A stretch of 64,000 bases of DNA from Caulobacter sp. (GTDB lineage Bacteria > Pseudomonadota > Alphaproteobacteria > Caulobacterales > Caulobacteraceae). The stretch is from positions 1 through 64,000 of the forward strand of contig WGLL01000003.1 in the NCBI GenBank assembly GCA_016125585.1. The letters are read 5' to 3'. Position 1 is the stretch's first letter, and each line of letters begins with the position of its first letter. The position numbers and the translations under genes are program-made. Of the stretch, positions 44,775 through 53,603 are shown one piece after another. The notes under the pieces were generated by a model that was not told the origin of the DNA, made no database searches, and was given only the letters and a program-made list of their open reading frames with translations.

Positions 44775-45767
44775 ATGGGGCCCGTCGGCCTCTACACCCA
44801 CATCCAGGCCAACAATCTGCGCTCGGCCCTGCTGCTGGCGGGATTCCCGGTGCTGATGACAGGTCTGGTCTGGGCCCTGACCCTGGGCCTGATGGGCGCC
44901 GGCGTGCTGCCGTCCACCGGCAGCGTCGGCGGCGATCTCGGCCGCGCCGGCCAGCTTCTGGTCGTGTCGATCCCGATGGCGGTCGTTGTCTCCGTCGTCT
45001 GGTTCACGATCGCCTATTTCGTCAACCAGACCATCATCGACCTGGCCACGGGCGCCCGGCCGGTCACCCGGAAGGATGAGCCTGAGCTCTACAACCTGCT
45101 GGAAAACCTGTGTATCTCGCGCGGCCTGCCGGCGCCGTCATTGCGGATCATCGAGACTGACGGCCTGAACGCCTTCGCCACCGGCCTGAACCAGAAGCAG
45201 TACAGCATCAGCGTCACCCGCGGCCTGATCAACACCCTCGACCGCGATGAGCTGGAGGCGGTTCTGGGGCACGAGCTGACCCACATCCTGAACCGGGATG
45301 TGCGCACCATGATCATCGCCGCGGTGTTCGCGGGCATCATCACCCTGGTCACCGAGGTGGTGTTTCGCGGTCTGCGCTTTGGACGCATCGGCGGCAATTC
45401 CGACCGCAACAAGGGGGCCGGCATACTGCTGGTGATCGCCTTTGCCGCCATGGCGGTCGGCTATGTGCTGGCCATCGTCATCCGCATGAGCCTGTCGCGC
45501 AGCCGGGAGTTCGTGGCGGACGCCGGCGCGGTCGAACTGACCCGAAACCCCGACGCCATGATCTCGGCCCTGCGCAAGATCAGCGGTCACGCCACGCTGG
45601 AGGGCCCGGACTCCATCCGGGGCATGTTCCTGGAGAACCATCAGGAAGGCGTCATGGGCCTGTTCGCCACCCACCCGCCGATCGAGAAGCGGATCGAGGC
45701 GCTGGTGCGCTACGCCGGCGGGCGGGACCTGCCGGTCACGCCGGCCGTCGCCGGTCCCTGGGGCTGA
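44775..45767 (+). CDS. M48-family (HtpX-like) membrane metalloprotease
   Basis: A 330-residue protease with two N-terminal membrane helices (~18-42, ~60-85), the zinc motif LEAVLGHELTHILNRDV (HExxH, H166-H170), further helices at 180-198 and 215-235, and the third-ligand region MSLSRSREFVADAGAVELT. It probably degrades damaged membrane proteins. It is transcribed with the LemA gene. Its 3' end overlaps the convergent arginyltransferase gene by 58 bases. Confidence 0.93.
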   Translation: MGPVGLYTHIQANNLRSALLLAGFPVLMTGLVWALTLGLMGAGVLPSTGSVGGDLGRAGQLLVVSIPMAVVVSVVWFTIAYFVNQTIIDLATGARPVTRKDEPELYNLLENLCISRGLPAPSLRIIETDGLNAFATGLNQKQYSISVTRGLINTLDRDELEAVLGHELTHILNRDVRTMIIAAVFAGIITLVTEVVFRGLRFGRIGGNSDRNKGAGILLVIAFAAMAVGYVLAIVIRMSLSRSREFVADAGAVELTRNPDAMISALRKISGHATLEGPDSIRGMFLENHQEGVMGLFATHPPIEKRIEALVRYAGGRDLPVTPAVAGPWG

Positions 45768-46591
45768 GGCTCCTTGCGACCGAGCTTGGGCATGTCGGGG
45801 CCTTGCGCCGCCCGGTTGGCCTGTAGTTCCGCCTCGGCCCGGGCGACCTCACGGGCCGAGATCACGCCCCAGCCGCTGGGACGCAGGATTTCCAGCGGCG
45901 AGAAGCGCACCTTGTAGGTCATCTTCTCGCTGCCCGGCACCCAGTAGCCGAGATAGAGGTGCGGCAGGCCGTTCATCGCCGCCTGGATCAGATTGTCCAG
46001 CACCACGAAGGTGCCAAGGCTGCGGCGGGCAAGATCCGGGTCATAGAAGCTGTAGACCAGCGACAGGCCATCGCTCATCACGTCGATCAGCACGCAGGCC
46101 AGCAGATCGCCGGGGCCCTGGTCCTGGGACGGCGTTCGATATTCGACGATGTGGGTGCGGACGGTGGTGTCCTCGACCATGGCCACATAGTCGGGCCAGC
46201 TCATCTCCGCCATGCCGCCGTCGGCGTGGCGGGTCAGCAGGTAGCGGCGCAACAGGTCGAACTGTTCGTTGGTCGCCTCGGCCTCGACCACATGGCGGCG
46301 CAGATCGTCATTGCGCGCCAGCACCTTCCGCTCCGACCGGCTGAATCGATAGTCGGCGACCGGAATCCGCGCCGACGTACAGGCGGCGCAGGTCTCGCAG
46401 GCCGGGCGGTAGGCGATGTTCTGGGAGCGGCGAAAACCGCTCTGGGTCAGGCTGTCGTTGATCGCCGCGCCGTCGCCCTGCGGCAGGTGGGCGAAAACCT
46501 TCCGCTCCTCCCGACCTGGCAGATAGGGGCAGGGCGACGCCGCCGTGAGGAAAAAGCGCATCCGGCCTGATGTCGGAAAGTGCTGCGTCAA
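45710..46591 (-). CDS. bpt: aspartate/glutamate leucyltransferase (Bpt/ATE family)
   Basis: A 293-residue aminoacyl-tRNA-protein transferase. The N-terminal cysteine motif is YRPACETCAACTSARIPV and later blocks include YRFSRSERKVLARNDDL, SLVYSFYDPDLARRSLGTF and LYLGYWVPGSEKMTYKVRFS. Bpt adds Leu to N-terminal Asp/Glu, feeding the N-degron pathway with ClpS/ClpAP. The last ~20 codons overlap the end of the M48 gene on the opposite strand. Confidence 0.93.
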   Translation of the reverse strand: MTQHFPTSGRMRFFLTAASPCPYLPGREERKVFAHLPQGDGAAINDSLTQSGFRRSQNIAYRPACETCAACTSARIPVADYRFSRSERKVLARNDDLRRHVVEAEATNEQFDLLRRYLLTRHADGGMAEMSWPDYVAMVEDTTVRTHIVEYRTPSQDQGPGDLLACVLIDVMSDGLSLVYSFYDPDLARRSLGTFVVLDNLIQAAMNGLPHLYLGYWVPGSEKMTYKVRFSPLEILRPSGWGVISAREVARAEAELQANRAAQGPDMPKLGRKEPQPQGPATAGVTGRSRPPA

Positions 46592-46676
46592 CTACTCGCC
46601 CGCCCGTGAGCAAACCCAACTTGAGAAGAGATTAGGGCCCATGGCCGCGTCCTTCGCAAGGGGCGCCGGACGCGCA

Positions 46677-47576
46677 TCAGCGATCCGGCGGGAGAACGGG
46701 GGCTTCCCGCAACAGTATGATGGCGATCCGGCGGTTCCCCGCCAGGGTCGGATCGTCGGGGTAGAGGGGATCGGAGTTGGCCTTGCCCGACACCTGATAG
46801 ATGCGGTCCTCCTGCACCCCGGCCCCTTGCAGGATCAGCCGAGCCTGGTCGGCCCGGGCCGCCGACAGCGACCAGTCGCCGGGCGAGCGGGAGCCGTTGG
46901 GATTGGCGCTGGTGTGGCCGGAAATGGTCACCCGATTGGGCAGCTGGTTGATGATCTTGGCCACGGCGCGCAGCAGGATGCGGGCGCGATCGTTGGGAGC
47001 GGCCATGCCCTCCTTGAACATCGAGCGGCCTTCCTGATCGACCAGCTGGATGCGCAGGCCTTCCGGGGTGATGTCGATCTGGATCTGCTTGGACAGCTCG
47101 GCCAGTTCCGGCATGTCCTGCAGCGCCTGGCGCAGGCTCTGGGCGGCCGAGGCGAAGGAATCGGTCTCTCGCTTCTCCAGCTCCTTGCGAAGCGCCTCCT
47201 CGCTGGCGTCCTCGAGCTGTGCGGCGCCGCTCGCGGTGTCCTGCGAGCGTTCGGTCGGCTTGGATTCGGGGTTCTGTTCCTCGATCACATCGCGCGAGCC
47301 GCTGGCCTTGGCGCCGTCCTCTCCCAGCGCCGTGCCGCCGAGAATGCCGCCTGAACCGCTGGTGGTCTCCGAGACCGAGGCAGGGGCGAAGTAGTCGGCG
47401 ATGCCGCGCTTCTGTTCCGGGCTGGTGGTGTTGATCAGCCACATCAGCAGGAAGAAGGCCATCATGGCGGTGACGAAGTCGGCATAGGCCACCTTCCAGG
47501 CGCCGCCGTGGTGACCCCCGCCGGAAACCTTCTTCACCTTCTTGATGAGGATCGGCCGGTCGCCCCCGATCGCCAT
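46677..47576 (-). CDS. motB: flagellar motor protein MotB (OmpA-family)
   Basis: A 299-residue stator subunit. A basic N-tail (PILIKKVKKVSGGGHHGG) is followed by the single membrane helix AYADFVTAMMAFFLLMWLIN with proton-carrying Asp33, an acidic/Gln-rich plug linker, and a C-terminal peptidoglycan-binding OmpA domain (VTISGHTSANPNGSRSPGDW, NRRIAIILL). It anchors the motor to the wall and conducts protons with MotA. motA is not adjacent, as is usual in Caulobacter. Confidence 0.94.
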   Translation of the reverse strand: MAIGGDRPILIKKVKKVSGGGHHGGAWKVAYADFVTAMMAFFLLMWLINTTSPEQKRGIADYFAPASVSETTSGSGGILGGTALGEDGAKASGSRDVIEEQNPESKPTERSQDTASGAAQLEDASEEALRKELEKRETDSFASAAQSLRQALQDMPELAELSKQIQIDITPEGLRIQLVDQEGRSMFKEGMAAPNDRARILLRAVAKIINQLPNRVTISGHTSANPNGSRSPGDWSLSAARADQARLILQGAGVQEDRIYQVSGKANSDPLYPDDPTLAGNRRIAIILLREAPVLPPDR

Positions 47577-47667
47577 GTGAATCCCCGCTTAACCGTAAAC
47601 TGACGCAACCTCGCCCCGGCGCGTTAAGATGCCGTTTCCAATTTGGCTCCCGAAGGATTCTCTACAG

Positions 47668-48519
47668 ATGAAAGTCGCGTTCGTTGGTCTTGGCGTCATG
47701 GGTTTTCCGATGGCCGGGCATCTGGCCGGAGCAGGGCACGAGGTCAGCGTGTTCAACCGCTCTCCCGCCAAGGCCGAGCGCTGGGTGGCGACTCACGGCG
47801 GCCGGACGGCGGCGACGCTGAATGAGGTGGTCCACGGCGCCGAGCTGGTCGCGCTCTGCGTCGGCAACGATGACGACGTCAGGGCGGTGGTCGGCGACAT
47901 CCTCGATTCGATGGCGCTGAACGGGATCATCGTCGACCACACGACGACCTCGGCGACGGTGGCGCGGGAGATGGCCGACATGGCCGAGGCTGCCGGCCTC
48001 TGGTTCCTCGACGCCCCGGTCAGCGGCGGCCAGGCCGGCGCGGAAAAGGGGCAGCTGACGGTCATGGTCGGCGGCGACGAGGCGGCGCTGGCGCGGGCCG
48101 AGCCGGTCATCGGCGCCTATGCCAAGGCCATCAAGCGCATCGGCGGCTCCGGCCACGGCCAGCTGGCCAAGATGGCCAACCAGATCGCCATCGCCGGCGT
48201 CGTCCAGGGTCTGGCCGAGGCGGTGCATTTCTGCGCCAAGGCCGGGGTCGATCCCCAGGCGGTGTTCGACGCCATCAGCAAGGGCGCGGCCCAGTCCTGG
48301 CAGATGGACAATCGCTGGGCGACGATGGTGCGGGGCAAGTTCGACTTCGGCTTCGCCGTCGATTGGATGCGCAAGGATCTCGGATTGGTGCTCGACGAGG
48401 CGGCGGCGAAGGGCGCGCGGCTGGAGATGACGAGGCTGGTGGATGGCTATTACGCCGAGGTGCAAGCGATGGGCGGCAACCGGTGGGATACCTCAAGCCT
48501 GGTGGCGCGGCTGAAGTAG
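47668..48519 (+). CDS. 3-hydroxyisobutyrate dehydrogenase-family oxidoreductase
   Basis: A 283-residue beta-hydroxyacid dehydrogenase. The Rossmann motif is KVAFVGLGVMGFPMAGHLAG, substrate-binding LDAPVSGGQAGAEKGQLTVM and catalytic Lys in GSGHGQLAKMANQIAIAGVV. It reduces or oxidises a 3-hydroxyacid with NAD(P); 3-hydroxyisobutyrate, tartronate semialdehyde or succinic semialdehyde are possible. ATG 47668 fits the Rossmann start. Divergent from motB. Confidence 0.92.
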   Translation: MKVAFVGLGVMGFPMAGHLAGAGHEVSVFNRSPAKAERWVATHGGRTAATLNEVVHGAELVALCVGNDDDVRAVVGDILDSMALNGIIVDHTTTSATVAREMADMAEAAGLWFLDAPVSGGQAGAEKGQLTVMVGGDEAALARAEPVIGAYAKAIKRIGGSGHGQLAKMANQIAIAGVVQGLAEAVHFCAKAGVDPQAVFDAISKGAAQSWQMDNRWATMVRGKFDFGFAVDWMRKDLGLVLDEAAAKGARLEMTRLVDGYYAEVQAMGGNRWDTSSLVARLK

Positions 48520-48582
48520 GGAGGCGGGAACAGTCCGGGCCACCGCGCGTCTACTCTCGACCAGCAATCGGCGAGAGGCGTC

Positions 48583-49200
48583 ATGAGGCTCAAGGCTCAA
48601 CCGATCAACTGCACCCTGAAGGCCGCGCCCGGCGAGGACAGCTCAACGGACGTGATGATTGGCCTGTTGGCCGAACAGTTCGAAAGCCGCGGCGTCGAGG
48701 TGGCCAGCACCATCCGCATCGCGGCTCACACCATCCCGCCCGGCGTCCGCTCCGACGAAGGCGACGGGGACGACTGGCCGGCCATCCGCAAGCAGATCCT
48801 GGACGCCGATATCCTGATCTTCGGGACGCCGATCTGGATGGGCCAGCCGAGCAGCGTGTCAAAGCGCTTGCTGGAGCGGATGGACGCCTTTCTCGGCGAG
48901 ACCGACGAGGCGGGCCGCATGCCCTCCTATGGAAAGGTCGCCGTCTGCGCGATCGTCGGCAACGAGGACGGCGCCCACGCGGTGTCCTCGCAGATTTTCC
49001 AGGCGCTCAACGACGTCGGCTGGACGATCCCGGCCATCGCCGCCTGCTACTGGGTGGGCGAAGCCATGGGCTCTACCGATTTCAAGGACTTTAAGACCAC
49101 GCCCGACAAGGTCGCCAGGACCGCCGCCATGGTGGCCGACAACGCCACCCACCTCGCCGGCATTCTCAAGGCCAGCCCGTTCCCTGGTCACGAGGGCTGA
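48583..49200 (+). CDS. flavodoxin-like NAD(P)H-dependent FMN reductase
   Basis: A 205-residue flavodoxin-fold protein: INCTLKAAPGEDSSTDVMIG resembles the FMN phosphate loop, ADILIFGTPIWMGQPSSVSK the flavin-ring loop, and KVAVCAIVGNEDGAHAVSSQ the third. This is the NADPH-dependent FMN reductase / flavodoxin family; the redox partner is unknown. It starts at ATG 48583 and probably shares a transcript with the dehydrogenase 63 bases upstream. Confidence 0.85.
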   Translation: MRLKAQPINCTLKAAPGEDSSTDVMIGLLAEQFESRGVEVASTIRIAAHTIPPGVRSDEGDGDDWPAIRKQILDADILIFGTPIWMGQPSSVSKRLLERMDAFLGETDEAGRMPSYGKVAVCAIVGNEDGAHAVSSQIFQALNDVGWTIPAIAACYWVGEAMGSTDFKDFKTTPDKVARTAAMVADNATHLAGILKASPFPGHEG

Positions 49201-49215
49201 ACACGGGCCGCCCTC

Positions 49216-49878
49216 TCAGGGCATCAGTCTCTGCTGGATCAAGACCTCCATCTCGGCCCAGTCGTCGGCCCAGAGATGGCTGGCCTTGTTGGTCGGCGCA
49301 TAGGGCCGCAGCCTCTCATCGGCGATCATCTGGAAGCGCGCCACCTCCGGCGCCGACTCGGCGACCGATTCGAGATTGGGCAGGAGGTCGTCGATGAACC
49401 CGACCCTGCCGCGCGTCCTCGCCGCCAGATCGGCGACCACCGGCCCCTTGAGGCCGGAGTTGATGATCATCGGATAGTCCATGCCGTGGAAGGTCAGCCA
49501 GCCGGCGCGCGCCTCGCGTCCGTGGTCGGGCGCGTTGGTCAGGATGATGACGCTCATCTGCGCGGCCAGGGCCTCGAGCGCTTCAGCCGCGCCGGCTACC
49601 GGCTCAAGATCGTCGGCGCCCTGCAGGAAGAAGTCGTCGAACAGACGCTTTCCGGCCTCCATATCCAGAGGCGCGCCGGTTTCAGCGTGATAGACGTTCT
49701 GGAACAGAGCGAACTTGTCGATCCGCATCTCATAGCCGTGGCGACCGACGAACCGCTCGAAGCCCTGCATGAAATGGGCGAGCACCTCGTCGACGTCGAC
49801 GATCAGCAGAGGGCGGCCGGCGTCTATCGGAACGGCCCGGGCGGCCTCGGCGGGGGACAGGGTGTGAAGCTGGGTCAA
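49216..49878 (-). CDS. HAD-like hydrolase
   Basis: A protein of about 220 residues with the HAD nucleophile motif PLLIVDVDEVLAHFMQG (DxD), the motif II Thr in MSVIILTNAPDHG, Lys in SGLKGPVVADLA and acidic motif IV in VGFIDDLLPNLES. It is a probable phosphatase of unknown substrate. The start is uncertain: TTG 49878 gives a sensible N-terminus; GTG 49935 would place a putative CtrA site within the gene. It is divergent from divK. Confidence 0.82.
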   Translation of the reverse strand: MTQLHTLSPAEAARAVPIDAGRPLLIVDVDEVLAHFMQGFERFVGRHGYEMRIDKFALFQNVYHAETGAPLDMEAGKRLFDDFFLQGADDLEPVAGAAEALEALAAQMSVIILTNAPDHGREARAGWLTFHGMDYPMIINSGLKGPVVADLAARTRGRVGFIDDLLPNLESVAESAPEVARFQMIADERLRPYAPTNKASHLWADDWAEMEVLIQQRLMP

Positions 49879-49880
49879 GA

Positions 49881-49895
49881 TTAGCTCAGGCTTAA
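49881..49895 (+). promoter_or_regulatory. CtrA-box-like site upstream of divK
   Basis: TTAG-CTCAGGC-TTAA matches the CtrA consensus TTAA-N7-TTAA at seven of eight fixed positions, with exact spacing, 85 bases before the divK ATG. In Caulobacter, CtrA is known to affect divK expression. A GANTC methylation site (GAGTC, 49938-49942) lies between it and divK. Confidence 0.55.
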
Positions 49896-49979
49896 GGATA
49901 TTCGTGGCATCTGGCGCTCGACAAACGCAACGCACCCGAGTCTTTTTCAGCAGGCCGTATGGTCGAGGTCGAACACTTC

Positions 49980-50345
49980 ATGGCGAAGAAAGTCCTCATC
50001 GTCGAGGATAACGAGCTCAACATGAAGCTCTTCCACGACCTGCTCGATGCGCAAGGCTACGAGACCTTGCAGACTCGCGAGGGGCTGTCGGCCCTGTCGC
50101 TGGCGCGCGAGCACCGCCCCGACCTGATCCTGATGGATATCCAGCTGCCGGAGATCTCCGGGCTGGAAGTGACCAAATGGCTCAAGGAAGATGATGACCT
50201 GTCGCATATCCCGGTGGTGGCGGTGACCGCCTTCGCCATGAAGGGCGACGAGGAACGCATTCGGGAAGGCGGCTGCGAGGCCTACATCTCGAAACCGATT
50301 TCGGTGTCCCATTTCCTGGACACCATCCGCCGCTTGCTGGAGTAG
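49980..50345 (+). CDS. divK: single-domain response regulator DivK
   Basis: A 121-residue receiver protein, nearly identical over long stretches to remembered Caulobacter Div[41 protein letters not shown] with phospho-acceptor D53, and [17 protein letters not shown]. It carries the cell-fate signal between the kinases PleC/DivJ and DivL-CckA, lowering CtrA activity when phosphorylated, and acts at the poles. ATG 49980 is used; an upstream GTG/ATG at 49959 is less likely. It lies four bases before pleD. Confidence 0.97.
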   Translation: MAKKVLIVEDNELNMKLFHDLLDAQGYETLQTREGLSALSLAREHRPDLILMDIQLPEISGLEVTKWLKEDDDLSHIPVVAVTAFAMKGDEERIREGGCEAYISKPISVSHFLDTIRRLLE

Positions 50346-50349
50346 GGCG

Positions 50350-51714
50350 ATGAGTGCGCGCATACTGGTTGTCGACGACATCGAGGCCAACGTTCGCCTG
50401 CTCGAAGCCAAATTGACGGCCGAATATTATGATGTCCTGACCGCCTGCGACGGGCCGACCGCCCTGGCCATCGCCGCCGCCGAGAAGCCCGACATCATAC
50501 TGCTCGATGTGATGATGCCGGGCATGGACGGTTTCCAGGTCTGCCGCCGGCTGAAGGACGATCCCGAGACCCGGCATATTCCGGTGGTGCTGGTCACCGC
50601 CCTCGATGGCCGTTCGGATCGCATCCAGGGCCTGGAGGCGGGCGCCGACGAGTTCCTCACCAAGCCCATCGACGATGTGATGATGTTCGCGCGGGTGCGC
50701 AGTCTGACCCGCCTGAAACTGGTGATCGACGAACTGCGCCAGCGCGAGGCGTCGGGACGCCGCATGGGCGTGATCGCCGGGGCGGCGTCGCGGCTTGGCG
50801 GCTCGGGAGGCCGCATCCTGGTCGTCGACGACAATGAGCGTCAGAGCCAGCGCGTGGTCGCCGAACTGGGCGTCGAGCATCGTCCTGTGGTCGAGACCGA
50901 TCCCCAAAAGGCCCTGGCCTCCGCCCGCGGACCGGTCGACATGGTCATCGTCAATGCCTCGGCCAAGGCGTTCGACGGTCTGCGCTTCTGCGCCTCCCTG
51001 CGCTCGGACGAGGCGACGCGGCATCTGTCGATCCTGGTGATCGTCGATCCGGACGACCGGCCGCGGCTGGTCAAGGCGCTTGAGGTCGGAGTCAACGACC
51101 TGCTGACCCGTCCGATCGATCCCCAGGAGCTTTCGGCCCGCTGCCGCACCCAGATCAAGCGCAAGCGCTACACCGACTTCCTGCGGCAGAACCTCGATCA
51201 TTCCCTGGAACTGGCGGTGACCGACCAGCTCACCGGCCTGCACAACCGTCGCTACATGGAAGGGCAGCTGAACGCTCTCGTGAAGCGCGCCAGCATGGGC
51301 GGCGACCCCGTTGCGGCCCTGATGATCGACATCGACCACTTCAAGAAGATCAACGACAGCTTCGGCCACGACGTGGGCGATGAGGTGCTTCGCGAGTTCG
51401 CCATTCGCCTGGCTTCCAACGTGCGGGCCGTGGACCTGCCTTGCCGCTACGGCGGCGAGGAATTCACCATCATCATGCCCGACACGCGGCTGGAGGACGC
51501 CCACCGCATCGCCGAACGGATTCGCCTGCACGTCGCCGGTTCGCCTTTCCGGGTGGCGGGCGGCTCTGAACTGCTGACGGTGACCATCTCCATCGGGGTC
51601 GCCTGCACGGTGACCGACCTCGACACGCCGGAAACCCTGCTCAAGCGGGCCGACAGCGCGGTCTATGAAGCCAAGCACGCCGGGCGAAACAGAGTTGTCG
51701 CCAAAGCTGCATAA
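50350..51714 (+). CDS. pleD: response regulator / diguanylate cyclase PleD
   Basis: A 454-residue REC-REC-GGDEF protein. D53 in ILLDVMMPGMDGFQ is the phospho-acceptor; the second receiver (155-270) is an adaptor in which the usual Asp is replaced (MVIVNASAKAFDG). GGEEF at 368-372 is the cyclase active site and R359-x-x-D362 the c-di-GMP inhibitory site, at the same numbers as in Caulobacter. It makes c-di-GMP at the stalked pole, driving loss of the flagellum and stalk formation. Co-transcribed with divK. Confidence 0.97.
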   Translation: MSARILVVDDIEANVRLLEAKLTAEYYDVLTACDGPTALAIAAAEKPDIILLDVMMPGMDGFQVCRRLKDDPETRHIPVVLVTALDGRSDRIQGLEAGADEFLTKPIDDVMMFARVRSLTRLKLVIDELRQREASGRRMGVIAGAASRLGGSGGRILVVDDNERQSQRVVAELGVEHRPVVETDPQKALASARGPVDMVIVNASAKAFDGLRFCASLRSDEATRHLSILVIVDPDDRPRLVKALEVGVNDLLTRPIDPQELSARCRTQIKRKRYTDFLRQNLDHSLELAVTDQLTGLHNRRYMEGQLNALVKRASMGGDPVAALMIDIDHFKKINDSFGHDVGDEVLREFAIRLASNVRAVDLPCRYGGEEFTIIMPDTRLEDAHRIAERIRLHVAGSPFRVAGGSELLTVTISIGVACTVTDLDTPETLLKRADSAVYEAKHAGRNRVVAKAA

Positions 51715-51863
51715 CAGCGTGCCGGCAACTTTTATGTGCCCAAAGTGAGCATAAGGACTTCCTTAAGTTACCCGCTAGTCTACAGAGGGAGCCGGCGTGC
51801 GACTCCTTCGCAATTTGAGAGCGCCGTTCGCCGGACCCAAGTATTTGTCGGGGGACGTCAGGT

Positions 51864-52271
51864 ATGGATTCGCGCAGACGATCCGCATGGATCGCGATGG
51901 GGGTAGCGCCGCTGGACCTGGGGCAGGCCCTGGTGCGACAGGCGGTTCACGGCGTCTGGTGGCCGTTATGGTTCGACGACGTCATCGTCTCCATCATTCT
52001 TGCGGTCTGCGGCTGGCTGGTCATCGCCGAAACCGACAGCACCCGCGCGCGCATGCTCAGCGGCGCCTGGGGCGCGACCCTGGTGGTCATCTGGGGCTCG
52101 ACATTCCGCCATATGAGTTCGCTGCCGACCGACCGTGAGGTCTATGCGCCGCACCTGACGCTGATCACCATGCTGATGGTCGCGCTGCTTGGGATGTCCG
52201 TTCTTGGCCTGGCGCTGAGCCTTCCGACCACCAAGAAGCCCTTTATCGGCACGCGCCCGCCCAAGGACTGA
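51864..52271 (+). CDS. small inner-membrane protein of unknown function
   Basis: A 135-residue protein with two or three hydrophobic helices (WFDDVIVSIILAVCGWLVIA, MLSGAWGATLVVIWGSTF, LTLITMLMVALLGMSVLGLA). No family is recognised. ATG 51864 has GGGGGA upstream; ATG 51897 is possible. It follows pleD with a 149-base gap that includes AT-rich sequence (51728-51782), possibly a promoter. Confidence 0.65.
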   Translation: MDSRRRSAWIAMGVAPLDLGQALVRQAVHGVWWPLWFDDVIVSIILAVCGWLVIAETDSTRARMLSGAWGATLVVIWGSTFRHMSSLPTDREVYAPHLTLITMLMVALLGMSVLGLALSLPTTKKPFIGTRPPKD

Positions 52272-52302
52272 GCGCCTCAAGCGCACCTATCCGCCAAAGC
52301 AA

Positions 52303-52328
52303 AACGCCCGGCCTTGCGGCCGGGCGTT
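52303..52328 (-). terminator. rho-independent terminator of rpmG
   Basis: AACGCCCGGCC (52303-52313) pairs perfectly with GGCCGGGCGTT (52318-52328) around TTGC. On the minus strand a TTTT run follows, fitting termination of rpmG, which ends at 52354. Confidence 0.82.
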
Positions 52329-52353
52329 CGGTTATCAGGTCAGGCGACAAAGC

Positions 52354-52521
52354 CTACTTGATCTTGCCTTCCTTGAACTCGACGTGCTTGCGCACGACGG
52401 GATCGTATTTCTTCAGGACCATCTTCTCGGTCTTGGTGCGGGCGTTCTTCTTGGTGACGTAGAAGAAGCCGGTGTCCGCCGTGGAGTTAAGGCGGATCTT
52501 GATGGAAGCCGGTTTGGCCAT
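52354..52521 (-). CDS. rpmG: 50S ribosomal protein L33
   Basis: A 55-codon gene reading [20 protein letters not shown], then [20 protein letters not shown] and ending [10 protein letters not shown]. This is the alphaproteobacterial L33 type without the zinc cysteines (KxxC pairs absent). It is a single-gene unit with its own hairpin terminator at 52303-52328. Confidence 0.96.
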   Translation of the reverse strand: MAKPASIKIRLNSTADTGFFYVTKKNARTKTEKMVLKKYDPVVRKHVEFKEGKIK

Positions 52522-52628
52522 AGCAATATCCTCATGGCCGCAGGGCCGAATTCTCGCGAGGCGCGGAACATACGCATCGATGGCGGGAAGTCAACGGCCG
52601 TCGGGGCGCCGGCGGCGGAATGCTCCAC

Positions 52629-52976
52629 TCACTCCGCCGAGACCCAGTCCCCGCGCGCATTGAGCCGGAGGAGAACCTGCCGCGAACTCCAGTCCCCGGT
52701 CTGCTGACCGGGCCACTCCCGCACCTGACTGTCGTAGGCGCATCGGAAGACGCCGCGCCGATCGGTCGGCGTGCAGGCGGCGTTCCGGACCTCCACCGTG
52801 GGGGCGAATTCCACGACGCCGCGGTCCGGCGTGCGGGTGGGGCTCGACAGAGGGGTCAGAATTCGGGAGGTCTCGAAGGCCGTGACATCCGCCGCAGTGG
52901 GCGGTCCAGTGTCGACATGGGCGCAGGCGGCCAGTCCCGACAGCAGGGCGACGATGGCGCCAGTTCCAGGTTTCAT
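52629..52976 (-). CDS. small putative lipoprotein
   Basis: A 115-residue protein with a lipoprotein signal: hydrophobic GAIVALLSGLAAC, where LAAC is a lipobox with Cys18. The mature domain has a cysteine pair (RNAACTPTDRRGVFRCAYDS) and ends VLLRLNARGDWVSAE. It should be anchored in the outer membrane. No known family. The 107 bases between it and rpmG show no feature. Confidence 0.72.
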   Translation of the reverse strand: MKPGTGAIVALLSGLAACAHVDTGPPTAADVTAFETSRILTPLSSPTRTPDRGVVEFAPTVEVRNAACTPTDRRGVFRCAYDSQVREWPGQQTGDWSSRQVLLRLNARGDWVSAE

Positions 52977-53033
52977 CCGCTCGCTCCGGGATCCGGCAAG
53001 GACTATCGATCCTTCCCAGGCGGCTGTCCATGG

Positions 53034-53603
53034 TCAGGCCAGTCGCTTAAGCCGTGCCTTGCCGCCACGATAGGTAAACAGAAACGGTCCGTCCCCGGCC
53101 TTGAGGGCGTCGAGAATCGCCTCGGTAATATCGAACAGCGGGAGGCGACGGGACTCGGTCAACGGACGAAAGGCCAGGTCCGACAATTCATCCGAATCGG
53201 ACAGTCGCCCCGACAGATCGTCGGCGCTGGCGGTGAAGAACCGGGCGTGAAACCGCACAGGGCTGTTGGTCGGAGTGATGGCCCTGGCGGCCAGGGTCAG
53301 GGGCGCGTGCTCGGCCAGCATCAGCCCGGTCTCCTCGACGGTCTCCCGCACCGCCGCCGCCGCCAGGGCGCCCGCCAGCCGGCCTGGCGCATGGGCCAGC
53401 CTGGCGCAGACCGGCGACAGCGGGCGTGGACGCTCCAGATCGCCTGGCTCCACGCCCCCGCCCGGAAAGACGAAGACGTCCGGCGCGAACCGCGACTTGC
53501 GCGGGCGACGGCCCATCAGCACCTCCGCATCGGGTCCTTGCCCACGCAGGAGGATCAGGCTGGCGGCATGCCTTGGGCGAACCGGCCGGGCGGGCGCGGT
53601 CAC
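53034..53603 (-). CDS. Nudix hydrolase, NUDT19-like (second of tandem pair)
   Basis: A 189-residue Nudix protein. RPRHAASLILLRGQG opens the fold and FAPDVFVFPGGGVEPGD matches the first half of the Nudix box. A ~35-residue insertion precedes ALAAAAVRETVEETGLML, the catalytic helix (REx2EE). An insert at this point is known from NUDT19-type CoA diphosphatases. GTG 53603 overlaps the stop of the upstream paralogue by four bases. The substrate is inferred at best to be CoA or an acyl-CoA. Confidence 0.85.
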   Translation of the reverse strand: MTAPARPVRPRHAASLILLRGQGPDAEVLMGRRPRKSRFAPDVFVFPGGGVEPGDLERPRPLSPVCARLAHAPGRLAGALAAAAVRETVEETGLMLAEHAPLTLAARAITPTNSPVRFHARFFTASADDLSGRLSDSDELSDLAFRPLTESRRLPLFDITEAILDALKAGDGPFLFTYRGGKARLKRLA

